Below, piece after piece: positions 56,014 to 64,000 of a stretch of DNA of 64,000 nt. The notes beneath the pieces were generated by a model. The model was given only the letters and a program-made list of their open reading frames with translations, did no database searches and was not told the DNA's origin. The DNA comes from Vibrio hepatarius. GTDB lineage: Bacteria; Pseudomonadota; Gammaproteobacteria; Enterobacterales; Vibrionaceae. The stretch covers positions 62,001 through 126,000 of the forward strand of contig NZ_JAATOO010000010.1 in NCBI RefSeq assembly GCF_011806575.1. The letters run 5' to 3'. Every line of letters starts with the position of its first letter. Position 1 is the first letter of the stretch. The position numbers and the translations under genes are program-made.

Positions 56014-58134
56014 TTGTATCTATTCGATAGCCTCAAAGACGTTGCCCAAGAATACCTAACAGAGCCTCAAATTGAGGCTCTGCGTCAATCTTATGTGGTA
56101 GCGAAAGATGCCCATGAAGGGCAGACCCGTTCAAGCGGGGAACCTTATATCATCCACCCAGTTGCGGTTTCTCGCATCTTGGCTGAAATGCGCCTTGATA
56201 TTGAGACGTTGCAAGCAGCGCTTCTTCACGATGTGATTGAAGATACCGAAGTGACCAAAGAAGAGTTAGAAACTCAATTTGGCACCACGGTAGCAGAGCT
56301 GGTAGATGGTGTGTCCAAGCTGGACAAACTTAAGTTCCGAGATCGCAAGGAAGCTCAGGCTGAGAACTTTCGCAAAATGGTCCTTGCCATGGTGCAAGAC
56401 ATTCGCGTAATCCTGATCAAACTGGCTGACCGCACACACAACATGCGCACATTGGGCGCGCTTCGCCCCGATAAGAAACGTCGCATTGCCCGTGAAACGT
56501 TAGAAATCTACTCTCCCCTTGCCCACCGTTTGGGTATCCACAACATTAAAACCGAGTTAGAAGAACTGGGTTTTGAAGCGTTGTATCCAAACCGTTATCG
56601 CGTATTGAAAGAAGTGGTTAAGGCCGCGCGCGGTAACCGCAAAGAGATGATTCAGCGCATCCATACCGAGATTGAAGGTCGTCTAGAAGAGGTCGGCCTG
56701 AAAGCTCGAGTCGTTGGGCGCGAAAAGAACCTGTTCTCCATCTACAACAAGATGAAAACCAAAGAACAGCGTTTCCATACCATTATGGATATCTACGCGT
56801 TTCGTGTTGTGGTGGAAGATGCCGACACCTGTTATCGCGTATTAGGTCAAGTACATAGTCTGTACAAGCCACGTCCAGGCCGAATGAAAGATTACATCGC
56901 AGTACCGAAAGCCAACGGCTATCAGTCTTTGCACACTTCTATGGTTGGCCCTCACGGTGTGCCTGTTGAAGTGCAAATTCGTACTGAAGACATGGACCAG
57001 ATGGCGGACAAAGGTGTCGCGGCGCACTGGTCTTACAAAGGCAACGGCGAACGCACGGGCACCACAGCGCAAGTCAAAGCACAGCGTTGGATGCAGAGTC
57101 TACTCGAGCTGCAACAAAGCGCGGGCAACTCATTCGAATTTATCGAAAACGTAAAATCAGACCTGTTCCCAGACGAGATTTACGTCTTCACACCGAAAGG
57201 TCGTATCGTTGAGCTCCCAGTGGGTGCAACTGCGGTCGATTTCGCGTACGCAGTGCATACCGATGTGGGGAACACCTGTGTTGGCGCTCGCGTCGACCGA
57301 AACCCATACCCACTGAGCAAAGCGCTGAAAAACGGTCAAACGATCGAAATCATCAGTGCGCCGGGCGCAAGACCAAATGCAGCATGGCTGAACTACGTCG
57401 TGACATCACGTGCGCGTACTAAGATTCGTCAGGTGCTGAAAACCATGCGCCGTGAAGAGTCAGTGACGCTAGGTCGACGTCTACTCAACCACGCGCTGGG
57501 TGAGCTCTCGATCACTGACATCAGTGAAGAGAACGTCAACCATGTTTTGGCTGAACTCAAAGTTGCGACTTTAGAAGACTTGTTAGCGGCAATCGGCCTA
57601 GGCGAACTGATGAGTATCGTCATTGCACGCCGCTTGCTCGGTGATGCTGACGAGCTAACAGAAGTGACAAGCGCAGACGGTAAGCCGAAGAAGAAACTGC
57701 CGATCCGCGGCGCAGAAGGTCTACTACTAACGTTTGCCAACTGTTGCCACCCGATTCCAGACGACCACATTATCGCCCACGTTTCTCCAGGTCGTGGATT
57801 GGTGGTACACCGCGAAACGTGTCCAAACGTACGTGGCTACCAGAAAGAACCAGATAAATACATGGCGGTCGAATGGTCAGAAGACTACGACCAAGAGTTC
57901 ATTGCGGAATTGCGTGTCGATGTACAAAATCGACAAGGCGCTCTAGCTGAACTGACCAATGTGATTTCTAAGACAGGCTCGAATATTCACGGCCTCTCGA
58001 CCGAAGAACGCGATGGCCGACTGTACACAGTGACTGTATTGTTGACCACCAAAGACCGTGTTCATCTGGCTGGAATTATGCGTAAGATTAAAGCGATGCC
58101 GCAGACGCTCAAAGTCCGCCGACGCAAAAACTAA
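56014..58134 (+). CDS. spoT: Bifunctional (p)ppGpp synthase/hydrolase SpoT
   Basis: A 706-residue protein. The HD hydrolase domain (HDVIEDTEVT, RTHNMRTLGA) is followed by the synthetase domain (RFHTIMDIYAFRVVV, KANGYQSLHTSM), TGS (EIYVFTPKGRIVELP), a zinc/helical part (FANCCHPIPDD) and ACT (VQNRQGALAELTNVIS). It controls the stringent-response alarmone level. The start is TTG at 56014 (MYLFDSL), matching the conserved N-terminus. A terminator follows immediately. Confidence 0.97.
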   Translation: MYLFDSLKDVAQEYLTEPQIEALRQSYVVAKDAHEGQTRSSGEPYIIHPVAVSRILAEMRLDIETLQAALLHDVIEDTEVTKEELETQFGTTVAELVDGVSKLDKLKFRDRKEAQAENFRKMVLAMVQDIRVILIKLADRTHNMRTLGALRPDKKRRIARETLEIYSPLAHRLGIHNIKTELEELGFEALYPNRYRVLKEVVKAARGNRKEMIQRIHTEIEGRLEEVGLKARVVGREKNLFSIYNKMKTKEQRFHTIMDIYAFRVVVEDADTCYRVLGQVHSLYKPRPGRMKDYIAVPKANGYQSLHTSMVGPHGVPVEVQIRTEDMDQMADKGVAAHWSYKGNGERTGTTAQVKAQRWMQSLLELQQSAGNSFEFIENVKSDLFPDEIYVFTPKGRIVELPVGATAVDFAYAVHTDVGNTCVGARVDRNPYPLSKALKNGQTIEIISAPGARPNAAWLNYVVTSRARTKIRQVLKTMRREESVTLGRRLLNHALGELSITDISEENVNHVLAELKVATLEDLLAAIGLGELMSIVIARRLLGDADELTEVTSADGKPKKKLPIRGAEGLLLTFANCCHPIPDDHIIAHVSPGRGLVVHRETCPNVRGYQKEPDKYMAVEWSEDYDQEFIAELRVDVQNRQGALAELTNVISKTGSNIHGLSTEERDGRLYTVTVLLTTKDRVHLAGIMRKIKAMPQTLKVRRRKN

Positions 58135-58152
58135 CGCTTAGAATTAACTTGA

Positions 58153-58200
58153 ATGCCCTTGAAATCACCCGATTCAAGGGCTTTTATTTTTGTATTATGA
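58153..58200 (+). other. 15-codon leader ORF overlapping the trmH start
   Basis: ATG 58153 opens a frame MPLKSPDSRAFIFVL ending in TGA whose first two bases belong to the trmH ATG. It spans a terminator hairpin. Only a weak ribosome site precedes it. Confidence 0.3.
58155..58191 (+). terminator. Terminator between spoT and trmH
   Basis: GCCCTTGAA / TTCAAGGGC perfect 9-bp stem, loop of 9, followed by TTTTATTTTT. It ends only 5 bases before the trmH ATG, so it may act as an attenuator. Confidence 0.9.
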
Positions 58201-58880
58201 ATCTAGAACGCTACCAACGAATCCAACAAGTCCTGAAAACTCGTCAAACCGACCTTACTCTGTGTCTGGAAGAAGTCCACAAGCCCAATAACGTCTCTGC
58301 GGTAATTCGTACCGCCGATGCTACGGGTCTGCATAAAGTCCACGCGGTTTGGCCAAACGAAATGCGCACTCTCAGCCACACGTCTGCTGGCGCACGCAAC
58401 TGGGTCGAAGTGGAAACTCACGACTCGATCGCCGAAGCCATTCAAGAGCTAAAGGGCCAAGGAATGCAGGTGCTGGTGACCAACTTGTCTGACACCGCGG
58501 TTGATTTTCGTGAGATCGATTACACCAAACCCACCGCAATCATTCTTGGCAGTGAAAAAATCGGCGCATCAGAGCAAGCGAAGCAGTTAGCAGACCAAGA
58601 CATCATCATCCCGATGATCGGCATGGTGCAGTCGCTGAATGTCTCGGTAGCAAGCGCGGTGATTCTGTACGAAGCGCAACGTCAACGCGACGCCGCGGGC
58701 ATGTACGATAAACCGCGCAGCTCACTACCAGAAGAGACTATCCATCGCACCTTGTTTGAGCGCGGTCATCCGGTGCTGGCAAAAGTCGCGAAACGTAAAG
58801 GCCTGCCTTATCCACCTCTCGACGACGAGGGGCAAATCGTTGCTGATGAAGCGTGGTGGAAAGAGATGCAGAAAAAGTAG
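58197..58880 (+). CDS. trmH: tRNA (guanosine(18)-2'-O)-methyltransferase
   Basis: A 227-residue SPOUT methyltransferase. LCLEEVHKPNNVSAVIRTADATG holds the catalytic Arg region (quoted shortly: NNVSAVIRTADATG), IILGSEKIGAS and IPMIGMVQSLNVSVASA form the knot. It methylates G18 in the D-loop of tRNA. ATG 58197 matches E. coli TrmH; the open frame to 58149 spans the terminator. No Shine-Dalgarno match is visible since the T-run precedes the ATG. Confidence 0.95.
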   Translation: MNLERYQRIQQVLKTRQTDLTLCLEEVHKPNNVSAVIRTADATGLHKVHAVWPNEMRTLSHTSAGARNWVEVETHDSIAEAIQELKGQGMQVLVTNLSDTAVDFREIDYTKPTAIILGSEKIGASEQAKQLADQDIIIPMIGMVQSLNVSVASAVILYEAQRQRDAAGMYDKPRSSLPEETIHRTLFERGHPVLAKVAKRKGLPYPPLDDEGQIVADEAWWKEMQKK

Positions 58881-58973
58881 CCCTGCGTCTGCACAGAGAC
58901 TATTTTTCCTGTACAAATACACAGCTGGGTGGTTAACTATCTCTAGTTCATTGAATGATTTACGAGTTTTGTT

Positions 58974-61052
58974 ATGTCCCAGCTTTTATCAGCGATACCG
59001 CTTACTTCTCTCTCTGGCGTCGGCGCCAAAGTCGCTGAGAAACTCGCAAAAGTTGGCCTCAACTCCGTTCAAGACCTGTTATTCCACCTTCCACTTCGTT
59101 ACGAAGACCGTACCCGCATTTACCCGATCGTAAAACTGCATGCTGGTTTATGGGCCGCGGTACAAGGCAAGGTGATGAGCGTTGATACCTTGTTTGGCAA
59201 ACGCAAAATGCTGGCGGTGAAAATCAGTGACGGTAACGGCACGATTACGCTGCGCTTTTTTAACTTCACCGCTGCAATGAAAAACAACTTTGCCGAAGGT
59301 AAAACGGTTCACGCTTACGGTGAAATCAAACGAGGCAGCTTTGGCCTCGAAATCGTCCACCCGGATTACAAGTTCTACGCGCCAAACCAAAAAGCAGACG
59401 TCGAAGAGACCCTAACGCCAGTCTACCCAACTACCGAAGGACTGCGCCAGGCCACCCTGCGCAACCTCACCGACCAAGCATTAACACTGCTCGATAAAGC
59501 GGCAGTGCAAGAGCTGCTACCATCGGGGCTCTACAACCATCAGATTACTCTCGCACAAGCGCTGCATACTATTCATCGTCCACCGCCAAACATCAATCTA
59601 GAACAGTTTGATGAAGGACAACATCCAGCGCAGGTGCGCCTGATCATGGAAGAGTTGTTGGCGCAGAACTTATCGATGTTATCGGTGCGTAGTAAAGGAC
59701 AAAAAGACGTGGCACTGCCGCTGCCAGAGAGCAATCAACTCAAACAACAACTGCTGGCACAGCTGCCGTTCTCTCCAACCAACGCACAAAACCGTGTGGT
59801 GCAAGAGATCGAACAAGACTTAGTCCAGCCGCACCCAATGATGCGTTTAGTGCAAGGGGATGTGGGTTCAGGTAAGACCCTTGTCGCAGCGATGGCGGCA
59901 CTGCGCGCATTAGAACACGGTTATCAGGTCGCATTGATGGCGCCCACCGAACTGCTCGCAGAGCAACACGCGGTCAATTTCGCCAATTGGTTTGAACCAA
60001 TGGGGATTAAAGTCGGTTGGTTAGCGGGCAAGCTGAAAGGCAAAGCCAAAGAAACCGAACTGGAACGTATTGCCAGTGGTGATGCGCAAATGGTCGTCGG
60101 TACCCATGCTCTGTTCCAAGAACACGTCAAGTTCAACCATCTCGCCTTAGTTATCATTGACGAGCAACACCGATTTGGCGTCCACCAGCGTTTGGAATTG
60201 CGTGAAAAAGGCGAGAAGCAAGGCGCGTTTCCGCACCAACTCATTATGACCGCCACGCCTATCCCACGAACACTAGCGATGACGGCCTACGCGGACTTAG
60301 AAACCTCGGTGATCGATGAGCTGCCCCCGGGCAGAACGCCGATTCAAACCGTCGCCATCCCAGATACCAAACGCGACGACATTATCGATCGCGTACGTCA
60401 CGCCTGTTTAACCGAAGGTAAGCAAGCCTATTGGGTGTGCACCCTGATTGATGAATCTGAAGTACTGGAAGCGCAAGCCGCCGCCGATACCGCCGAAGAG
60501 CTGCAACGCAAGCTGCCGGATGTCAAAATCGGCTTAGTACACGGTCGAATGAAGCCCGCTGAGAAGCAAGCGGTGATGCAGGATTTTAAAGACAACAAAT
60601 TGCATTTATTGGTCGCAACCACAGTGATCGAAGTCGGCGTTGATGTGCCGAACTCCAGTTTGATGATCATCGAAAACCCCGAACGCCTTGGTCTGGCTCA
60701 GCTCCACCAGCTGCGCGGTCGTGTCGGTCGAGGCAGCGTCGCCAGCCATTGCGTATTGCTCTACCACGCTCCTCTGTCGAAAACCGCGCAAAAGCGTTTA
60801 GCGGTCTTGCGCGAAAGTAATGACGGCTTTGTTATCGCCCAGCGTGATTTAGAAATCCGTGGCCCGGGTGAACTACTCGGCACCAAGCAAACCGGTATGG
60901 CTGACTTTAAGATCGCCGACTTAGTCAGAGATCAACGCTTAATTCCAGAAGTTCAGCGCATCGCACGTTACATTCACGACAATTACCCAGACAACGCGGT
61001 TGCGATTATCGACCGCTGGCTCGGCGACCGAGACGTCTACGCCAAAGCCTAA
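58974..61052 (+). CDS. recG: ATP-dependent DNA helicase RecG
   Basis: A 692-residue helicase. The wedge/OB domain is N-terminal, Walker A is LVQGDVGSGKTLVAAMAAL, the DExH box is IIDEQHRFGVHQRL, and motif VI is QLHQLRGRVGRG. The C-terminal TRG region ends near QRDLEIRGPGELLGTKQTG. RecG remodels stalled forks and Holliday junctions. It completes the usual spoT-trmH-recG run and ends at a strong terminator. Confidence 0.97.
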   Translation: MSQLLSAIPLTSLSGVGAKVAEKLAKVGLNSVQDLLFHLPLRYEDRTRIYPIVKLHAGLWAAVQGKVMSVDTLFGKRKMLAVKISDGNGTITLRFFNFTAAMKNNFAEGKTVHAYGEIKRGSFGLEIVHPDYKFYAPNQKADVEETLTPVYPTTEGLRQATLRNLTDQALTLLDKAAVQELLPSGLYNHQITLAQALHTIHRPPPNINLEQFDEGQHPAQVRLIMEELLAQNLSMLSVRSKGQKDVALPLPESNQLKQQLLAQLPFSPTNAQNRVVQEIEQDLVQPHPMMRLVQGDVGSGKTLVAAMAALRALEHGYQVALMAPTELLAEQHAVNFANWFEPMGIKVGWLAGKLKGKAKETELERIASGDAQMVVGTHALFQEHVKFNHLALVIIDEQHRFGVHQRLELREKGEKQGAFPHQLIMTATPIPRTLAMTAYADLETSVIDELPPGRTPIQTVAIPDTKRDDIIDRVRHACLTEGKQAYWVCTLIDESEVLEAQAAADTAEELQRKLPDVKIGLVHGRMKPAEKQAVMQDFKDNKLHLLVATTVIEVGVDVPNSSLMIIENPERLGLAQLHQLRGRVGRGSVASHCVLLYHAPLSKTAQKRLAVLRESNDGFVIAQRDLEIRGPGELLGTKQTGMADFKIADLVRDQRLIPEVQRIARYIHDNYPDNAVAIIDRWLGDRDVYAKA

Positions 61053-61057
61053 AACAG

Positions 61058-61093
61058 CAAAGGGTTGATACCACAACAGTATCAACCCTTTTT
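61058..61093. terminator. Bidirectional terminator recG / cysQ
   Basis: AAAGGGTTGATAC / GTATCAACCCTTT 13-bp perfect stem, loop CACAACA, T5. Confidence 0.95.
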
Positions 61094-61122
61094 GTCTTCA
61101 TCACGTAAGCTACTAATTCACA

Positions 61123-61950
61123 CTAGTCTTTTACTTTTAGAATCTCATCCCATGGCAGGCTTTCATCACCAAGGACGATAAAATTCGGGTTCTCTAATGT
61201 GTCGCGTTCGTTGTACGACAACGGCTCTAATTGGGTACTTAAAATGCGCCCGCCCGCTTCTTCGACAATACACTGTGTCGCAGCGGTATCCCACTCACCG
61301 GTTGGTCCTAAACGTAGATAACAATCGACCGCGCCTTCTGCAACCAAGCACGCTTTTAACGCCGCAGAACCGAGCGGAACCAAATCGTAGTTCCACGCGC
61401 TGCTCATGCGACTGGTAATGCGATTGATGTCTTGACGACGACTGATCGCAATCGCAATTGGTGAAGTACGGCCGTCGTGCTTATGGCTATGGATACGCAC
61501 GCTCTCGTGCATATCTGGGATCTTCCACGCCCCTTTCCCCACATACGCGTAATAGGTCACGCCTGAAACTGGGCCGTAAACCACGCCCATGATCGGTTTA
61601 TTATTTTCAATCAGCGCGATGATGGTAGCAAAGTCACCACTGCGGGCGATAAATTCTTGCGTACCATCCAGCGGGTCCACCAACCAGTAGCGATCCCATT
61701 GCGAGCGTTTTTCTAAGCTGATATCAGCGGCTTCTTCAGACAATACCGGAATGTCCGGTGTCAGTTCTGATAGCTGCTCCACAATGAATTTATGCGCGGC
61801 GATATCCGCACTGGTGACTGGGGTTTCGTCACTTTTGGTGAACTCTTGGTACTCTTTTTTCTCGTAAATATCGAGAATCAATTGCCCCGCAGACCGGGCA
61901 ATGTCAATCACTGCATTAAGATGATGGGAAAGGTCTTGTGTCATCGGCAT
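61123..61950 (-). CDS. cysQ: 3'(2'),5'-bisphosphate nucleotidase CysQ
   Basis: A 275-residue FIG-superfamily phosphatase. Metal-binding motifs are PVLSEEAAD, WLVDPLDGTQEFI and TGEWDTAATQCIVEEAGG. It removes the 3' phosphate from PAP, a product of sulfate assimilation, and affects sulfite formation. ATG 61950 has AGGA upstream. It is 27 bases after nudE in the same orientation. Confidence 0.95.
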   Translation of the reverse strand: MPMTQDLSHHLNAVIDIARSAGQLILDIYEKKEYQEFTKSDETPVTSADIAAHKFIVEQLSELTPDIPVLSEEAADISLEKRSQWDRYWLVDPLDGTQEFIARSGDFATIIALIENNKPIMGVVYGPVSGVTYYAYVGKGAWKIPDMHESVRIHSHKHDGRTSPIAIAISRRQDINRITSRMSSAWNYDLVPLGSAALKACLVAEGAVDCYLRLGPTGEWDTAATQCIVEEAGGRILSTQLEPLSYNERDTLENPNFIVLGDESLPWDEILKVKD

Positions 61951-61977
61951 AATAAATCCTATACGCCCCTATTCTTT

Positions 61978-62526
61978 TTATGCTTCTAATGTGCGTAGGG
62001 CGAGTAACAGCGCGGTGATACTCCGTGCTTCACAAAAATCGAGATGGTTAAGTAACTCCGCTGCTTGCGCTAACGGCCAGCGGATCACTTCCAATGGTTC
62101 AGGTTCATCGCCTTCTAACTTTTCTGAGTATAGATCCTCTGCGATAAACAGGGTCATTTTGCTGGAGAAATAAGACGGCGCTAGCACCACTTCTTTCAAC
62201 GGTGTGAGTTTACGCGAGCCAAAACCGATCTCTTCTTTGAGTTCGCGATCCGCCGCTTGTCTTGGTTCCTCACCCGGGTCGATTAGCCCTTTCGGGAAAC
62301 CCAGCTCGTAACGTTCCGTACCAGCAGAATACTCACGAACCAGTAGGATATCGCCTTGCTCGGTAATCGGTACCATCATCACCGCATTGCGACCGCTCGG
62401 CTTCATGCGTTCGTAGGTACGTTCTTCACCATTACTAAAGCGTAAGTCGAGAGCTTCAATTGCAAACAATCGAGAACGAGCCACAGTTTCTTTTGCCAAT
62501 ATTTCAGGCGGCGTTCTTTTCGCCAC
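61978..62526 (-). CDS. nudE: ADP compounds hydrolase NudE (Nudix)
   Basis: A 182-residue Nudix protein. The Nudix box is GLIDPGEEPRQAADRELKEE plus IGF (G-x5-E-x7-REL-x-EE-x-G), cited in two parts. NudE hydrolyses ADP-ribose, Ap3A and NADH. The start is GTG 62526, with AAGGAG 8 bases upstream. It pairs with cysQ as in many gammaproteobacteria. Confidence 0.95.
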   Translation of the reverse strand: MAKRTPPEILAKETVARSRLFAIEALDLRFSNGEERTYERMKPSGRNAVMMVPITEQGDILLVREYSAGTERYELGFPKGLIDPGEEPRQAADRELKEEIGFGSRKLTPLKEVVLAPSYFSSKMTLFIAEDLYSEKLEGDEPEPLEVIRWPLAQAAELLNHLDFCEARSITALLLALRTLEA

Positions 62527-62590
62527 GCGCTTACTCCTTAGTCAAAGCTTAATCTTCTTAATATATGAGAAAAACCAAGGGTTGGAAATC

Positions 62591-62621
62591 AAAAAAGGGC
62601 TGACATTTCAGCCAACCCTTT
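62591..62621 (-). terminator. Terminator of nfuA
   Basis: Minus strand: GGCTGA-AATG-TCAGCC with extra flanking AAAGGG and a following C-T6; a 2-base bulge is needed to extend the stem. Confidence 0.75.
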
Positions 62622-62658
62622 ATGATTCTCAAACGCTACTCACTCTACACCCGGTGAG

Positions 62659-63246
62659 TTAGTAGTATGAGTGTTCGCCACGGTCGTGCTCTGTTGCGTC
62701 GCGTACCGCAGTGAGCTCACCGTCAAACTCTTGAAGCAGTTGCTTCTCGATGCCTTCTTTCAGCGTCACATCAACCATTGAACAACCGTTACAGCCGCCG
62801 CCGAATGCAACAATCGCAATGCCTTCTTCGGTAATCTCAACCAGGTTTACGTGGCCACCGTGGCCCGCAAGCTGAGGGTTTACTTGAGTTTGAATCACGT
62901 ATTCAACGCGCTCGATCAGCGGCGCATCATCAGCGACTTTACGCATTTTTGCGTTTGGTGCTTTTAACGTTAGCTGCGAACCCATTTTGTCCGTCACAAA
63001 GTCGATCTCTGCGTCTTCAAGGAAAGGTAGGCTAAGCTCATCAACGTAAGCAGAGAAACCTTCAAACGCAAACTCAGTGTCAGTACCTTCTACCGCTTCA
63101 GGTGGGCAGTAAGACACACCACACTCAGCGTTTTGAGTTCCTGGGTTCACTACGAATACACGAATGTTAGTCCCTTCTGGCTGTTGGCTCAAAAGGTTAG
63201 CAAAATGCTTCTGAGCATTTTCTGTAATAGTAATAGGATTTGACAC
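62659..63246 (-). CDS. nfuA: Fe-S biogenesis protein NfuA
   Basis: A 195-residue protein. The N-terminal degenerate A-type domain has [16 protein letters not shown]. The C-terminal Nfu domain has [17 protein letters not shown] with the cluster-binding C-x2-C, ending HDRGEHSYY. It carries and delivers Fe-S clusters under stress. The start is GTG 63246. Its place next to comF matches gammaproteobacterial order. Confidence 0.96.
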   Translation of the reverse strand: MSNPITITENAQKHFANLLSQQPEGTNIRVFVVNPGTQNAECGVSYCPPEAVEGTDTEFAFEGFSAYVDELSLPFLEDAEIDFVTDKMGSQLTLKAPNAKMRKVADDAPLIERVEYVIQTQVNPQLAGHGGHVNLVEITEEGIAIVAFGGGCNGCSMVDVTLKEGIEKQLLQEFDGELTAVRDATEHDRGEHSYY

Positions 63247-63338
63247 GACGAATACCTGAGTAAATTTGTAGGCTATTTAGTCACCATTCTACTCCTGATT
63301 TTGGCAAGATCTAGCCCTTGCGGATGAAAACTCACTTT

Positions 63339-64000
63339 CTAGTCTTTTTCTGAAGGTTCAGGAGTCCGGCAGATGCAGTAAATATCAACGCTTTTCACCC
63401 CCGCATCAAGCAGTAATTTGCATAAATGCCGCACGGTACTGCCTGTCGTAAGCACATCATCAACAATCGCGACGTGGCTAACGTTAACGGGTTGAATTAG
63501 TTTAAAAGCGCCGCGCAAATTTTGCTCTCTTTGCCGTTTATTTTTTCCTTGTTGTGGTGATGTTGCGCGGGTGCGTTGAAAGAGCTTCTGGTACGGAAGG
63601 TCTAACCGTTTAGCGATATTGAGCGCAATCAACTCGCTTTGATTAAAACCGCGATACCAGTGACGCCGCCAATGCAGCGGCACCGAGGTGATCAACTCTG
63701 CAGGCTGAGAGATTCTTGGCGCAAGCAACTCTGCTAACTTGGCCGCCTGCCAAAACTGACGCTCGAATTTGAGCCGATGGACGTAACTCGACAACGGCGT
63801 CTGATAACCACCGACGCAATAGACGTGTTGCCACTTGGGCGGTTGCACCAAACAACGACCGCACACCTCAACATACGTGGGTGTCGGTAGCCCACAACGG
63901 CAACAGCGAGGGCTTTCAGCCACATAACGTTGGCAATGCTCACACAACCAACTCAGTTCGGCCTCCACCTCAATATCCAACTGGCACACTTCACAGTGAG
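63339..64000 (-). CDS. comF: ComF family protein, 5' end cut by window edge
   Basis: At least 220 residues, continuing off the right edge in the same frame. The visible start reads HCEVCQLDIEV, the first half of a zinc ribbon completed by LCEHCQRY and CCRCGLP. The PRTase domain contains VAIVDDVLTTGSTVRHL. An in-frame GTG at 63989 exists, but the Cys pair before it indicates a start outside the window. ComF is needed for DNA uptake in transformable bacteria; its chemistry is uncertain. Confidence 0.92.
   Translation of the reverse strand, partial: HCEVCQLDIEVEAELSWLCEHCQRYVAESPRCCRCGLPTPTYVEVCGRCLVQPPKWQHVYCVGGYQTPLSSYVHRLKFERQFWQAAKLAELLAPRISQPAELITSVPLHWRRHWYRGFNQSELIALNIAKRLDLPYQKLFQRTRATSPQQGKNKRQREQNLRGAFKLIQPVNVSHVAIVDDVLTTGSTVRHLCKLLLDAGVKSVDIYCICRTPEPSEKD

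Overview
The window is chromosomal DNA of a gammaproteobacterium, almost certainly a Vibrio. The evidence is the run coaD / mutM / rpmG-rpmB / radC / coaBC-slmA-lpxL / pyrE-rph / yicC / gmk-rpoZ-spoT-trmH-recG / cysQ-nudE / nfuA / comF, together with an O-antigen/capsule locus bordered by hldD (gmhD), the usual site of this locus in vibrios. Species cannot be fixed from the sequence alone. No tRNA, rRNA, insertion sequence, CRISPR array or prophage was found.

Region 1 (1-19884, all minus strand, visibly A+T-richer): a surface polysaccharide operon. Its 5' end is wecB-wecC (UDP-ManNAcA synthesis). Next come a large DUF6044-like membrane protein, an untracked 47-residue ORF, and a tightly overlapping block that looks like a variant nonulosonate pathway: PseB-like 4,6-dehydratase, SpsF-like cytidylyltransferase, aldo/keto reductase, DegT aminotransferase, RmlD-like reductase and NeuB-family synthase. 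After these come a GT2 glycosyltransferase, Wzx flippase, a GT-B-like putative transferase, a Wzy-like polymerase, an O-acyltransferase, and the WbpG-HisH-HisF trio that converts N-acetyl to acetamidino groups on such sugars. The block ends in a bi-domain oxidoreductase cut by the window edge.

Region 2 (20099-36725): lipid A-core assembly. It holds hldD, an lpxM-type acyltransferase, waaF, waaA, a glycosyltransferase and a waaL-type ligase. Two genes face the other way (yrbL-like kinase and GT4), followed by an OafA-like acyltransferase, a YejM-like DUF3413/sulfatase protein, kdkA, dgkA, a GT9 heptosyltransferase, a waaE/kdtX-like GT2, a GT4 and coaD. Together these add heptose, Kdo, Kdo-phosphate and outer-core sugars and then ligate the O-chain made by region 1.

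Region 3 (36772-49361): housekeeping genes with ordinary composition: an LTA-synthase-like phosphotransferase, mutM, ribosomal proteins L33 and L28, radC, a Cache chemoreceptor, coaBC, slmA, lpxL, pyrE, rph and yicC.

Region 4 (49393-54738): an accessory patch with an RclR-like AraC regulator divergent from an AhpD/CMD-like gene and an RclC-like DUF417 gene. Next are a small NrtS-type nitrate transporter overlapping a soluble chemoreceptor, psiE, and an NCS2 purine permease preceded by a clear purine riboswitch of the guanine/hypoxanthine type.

Region 5 (55002-64000): gmk, rpoZ, spoT, trmH and recG, then cysQ, nudE, nfuA and a comF gene truncated by the right edge. Many start sites sit downstream of the longest open frame. 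Where an ATG/GTG/TTG with a Shine-Dalgarno match or a conserved N-terminus decided the start, this is stated.
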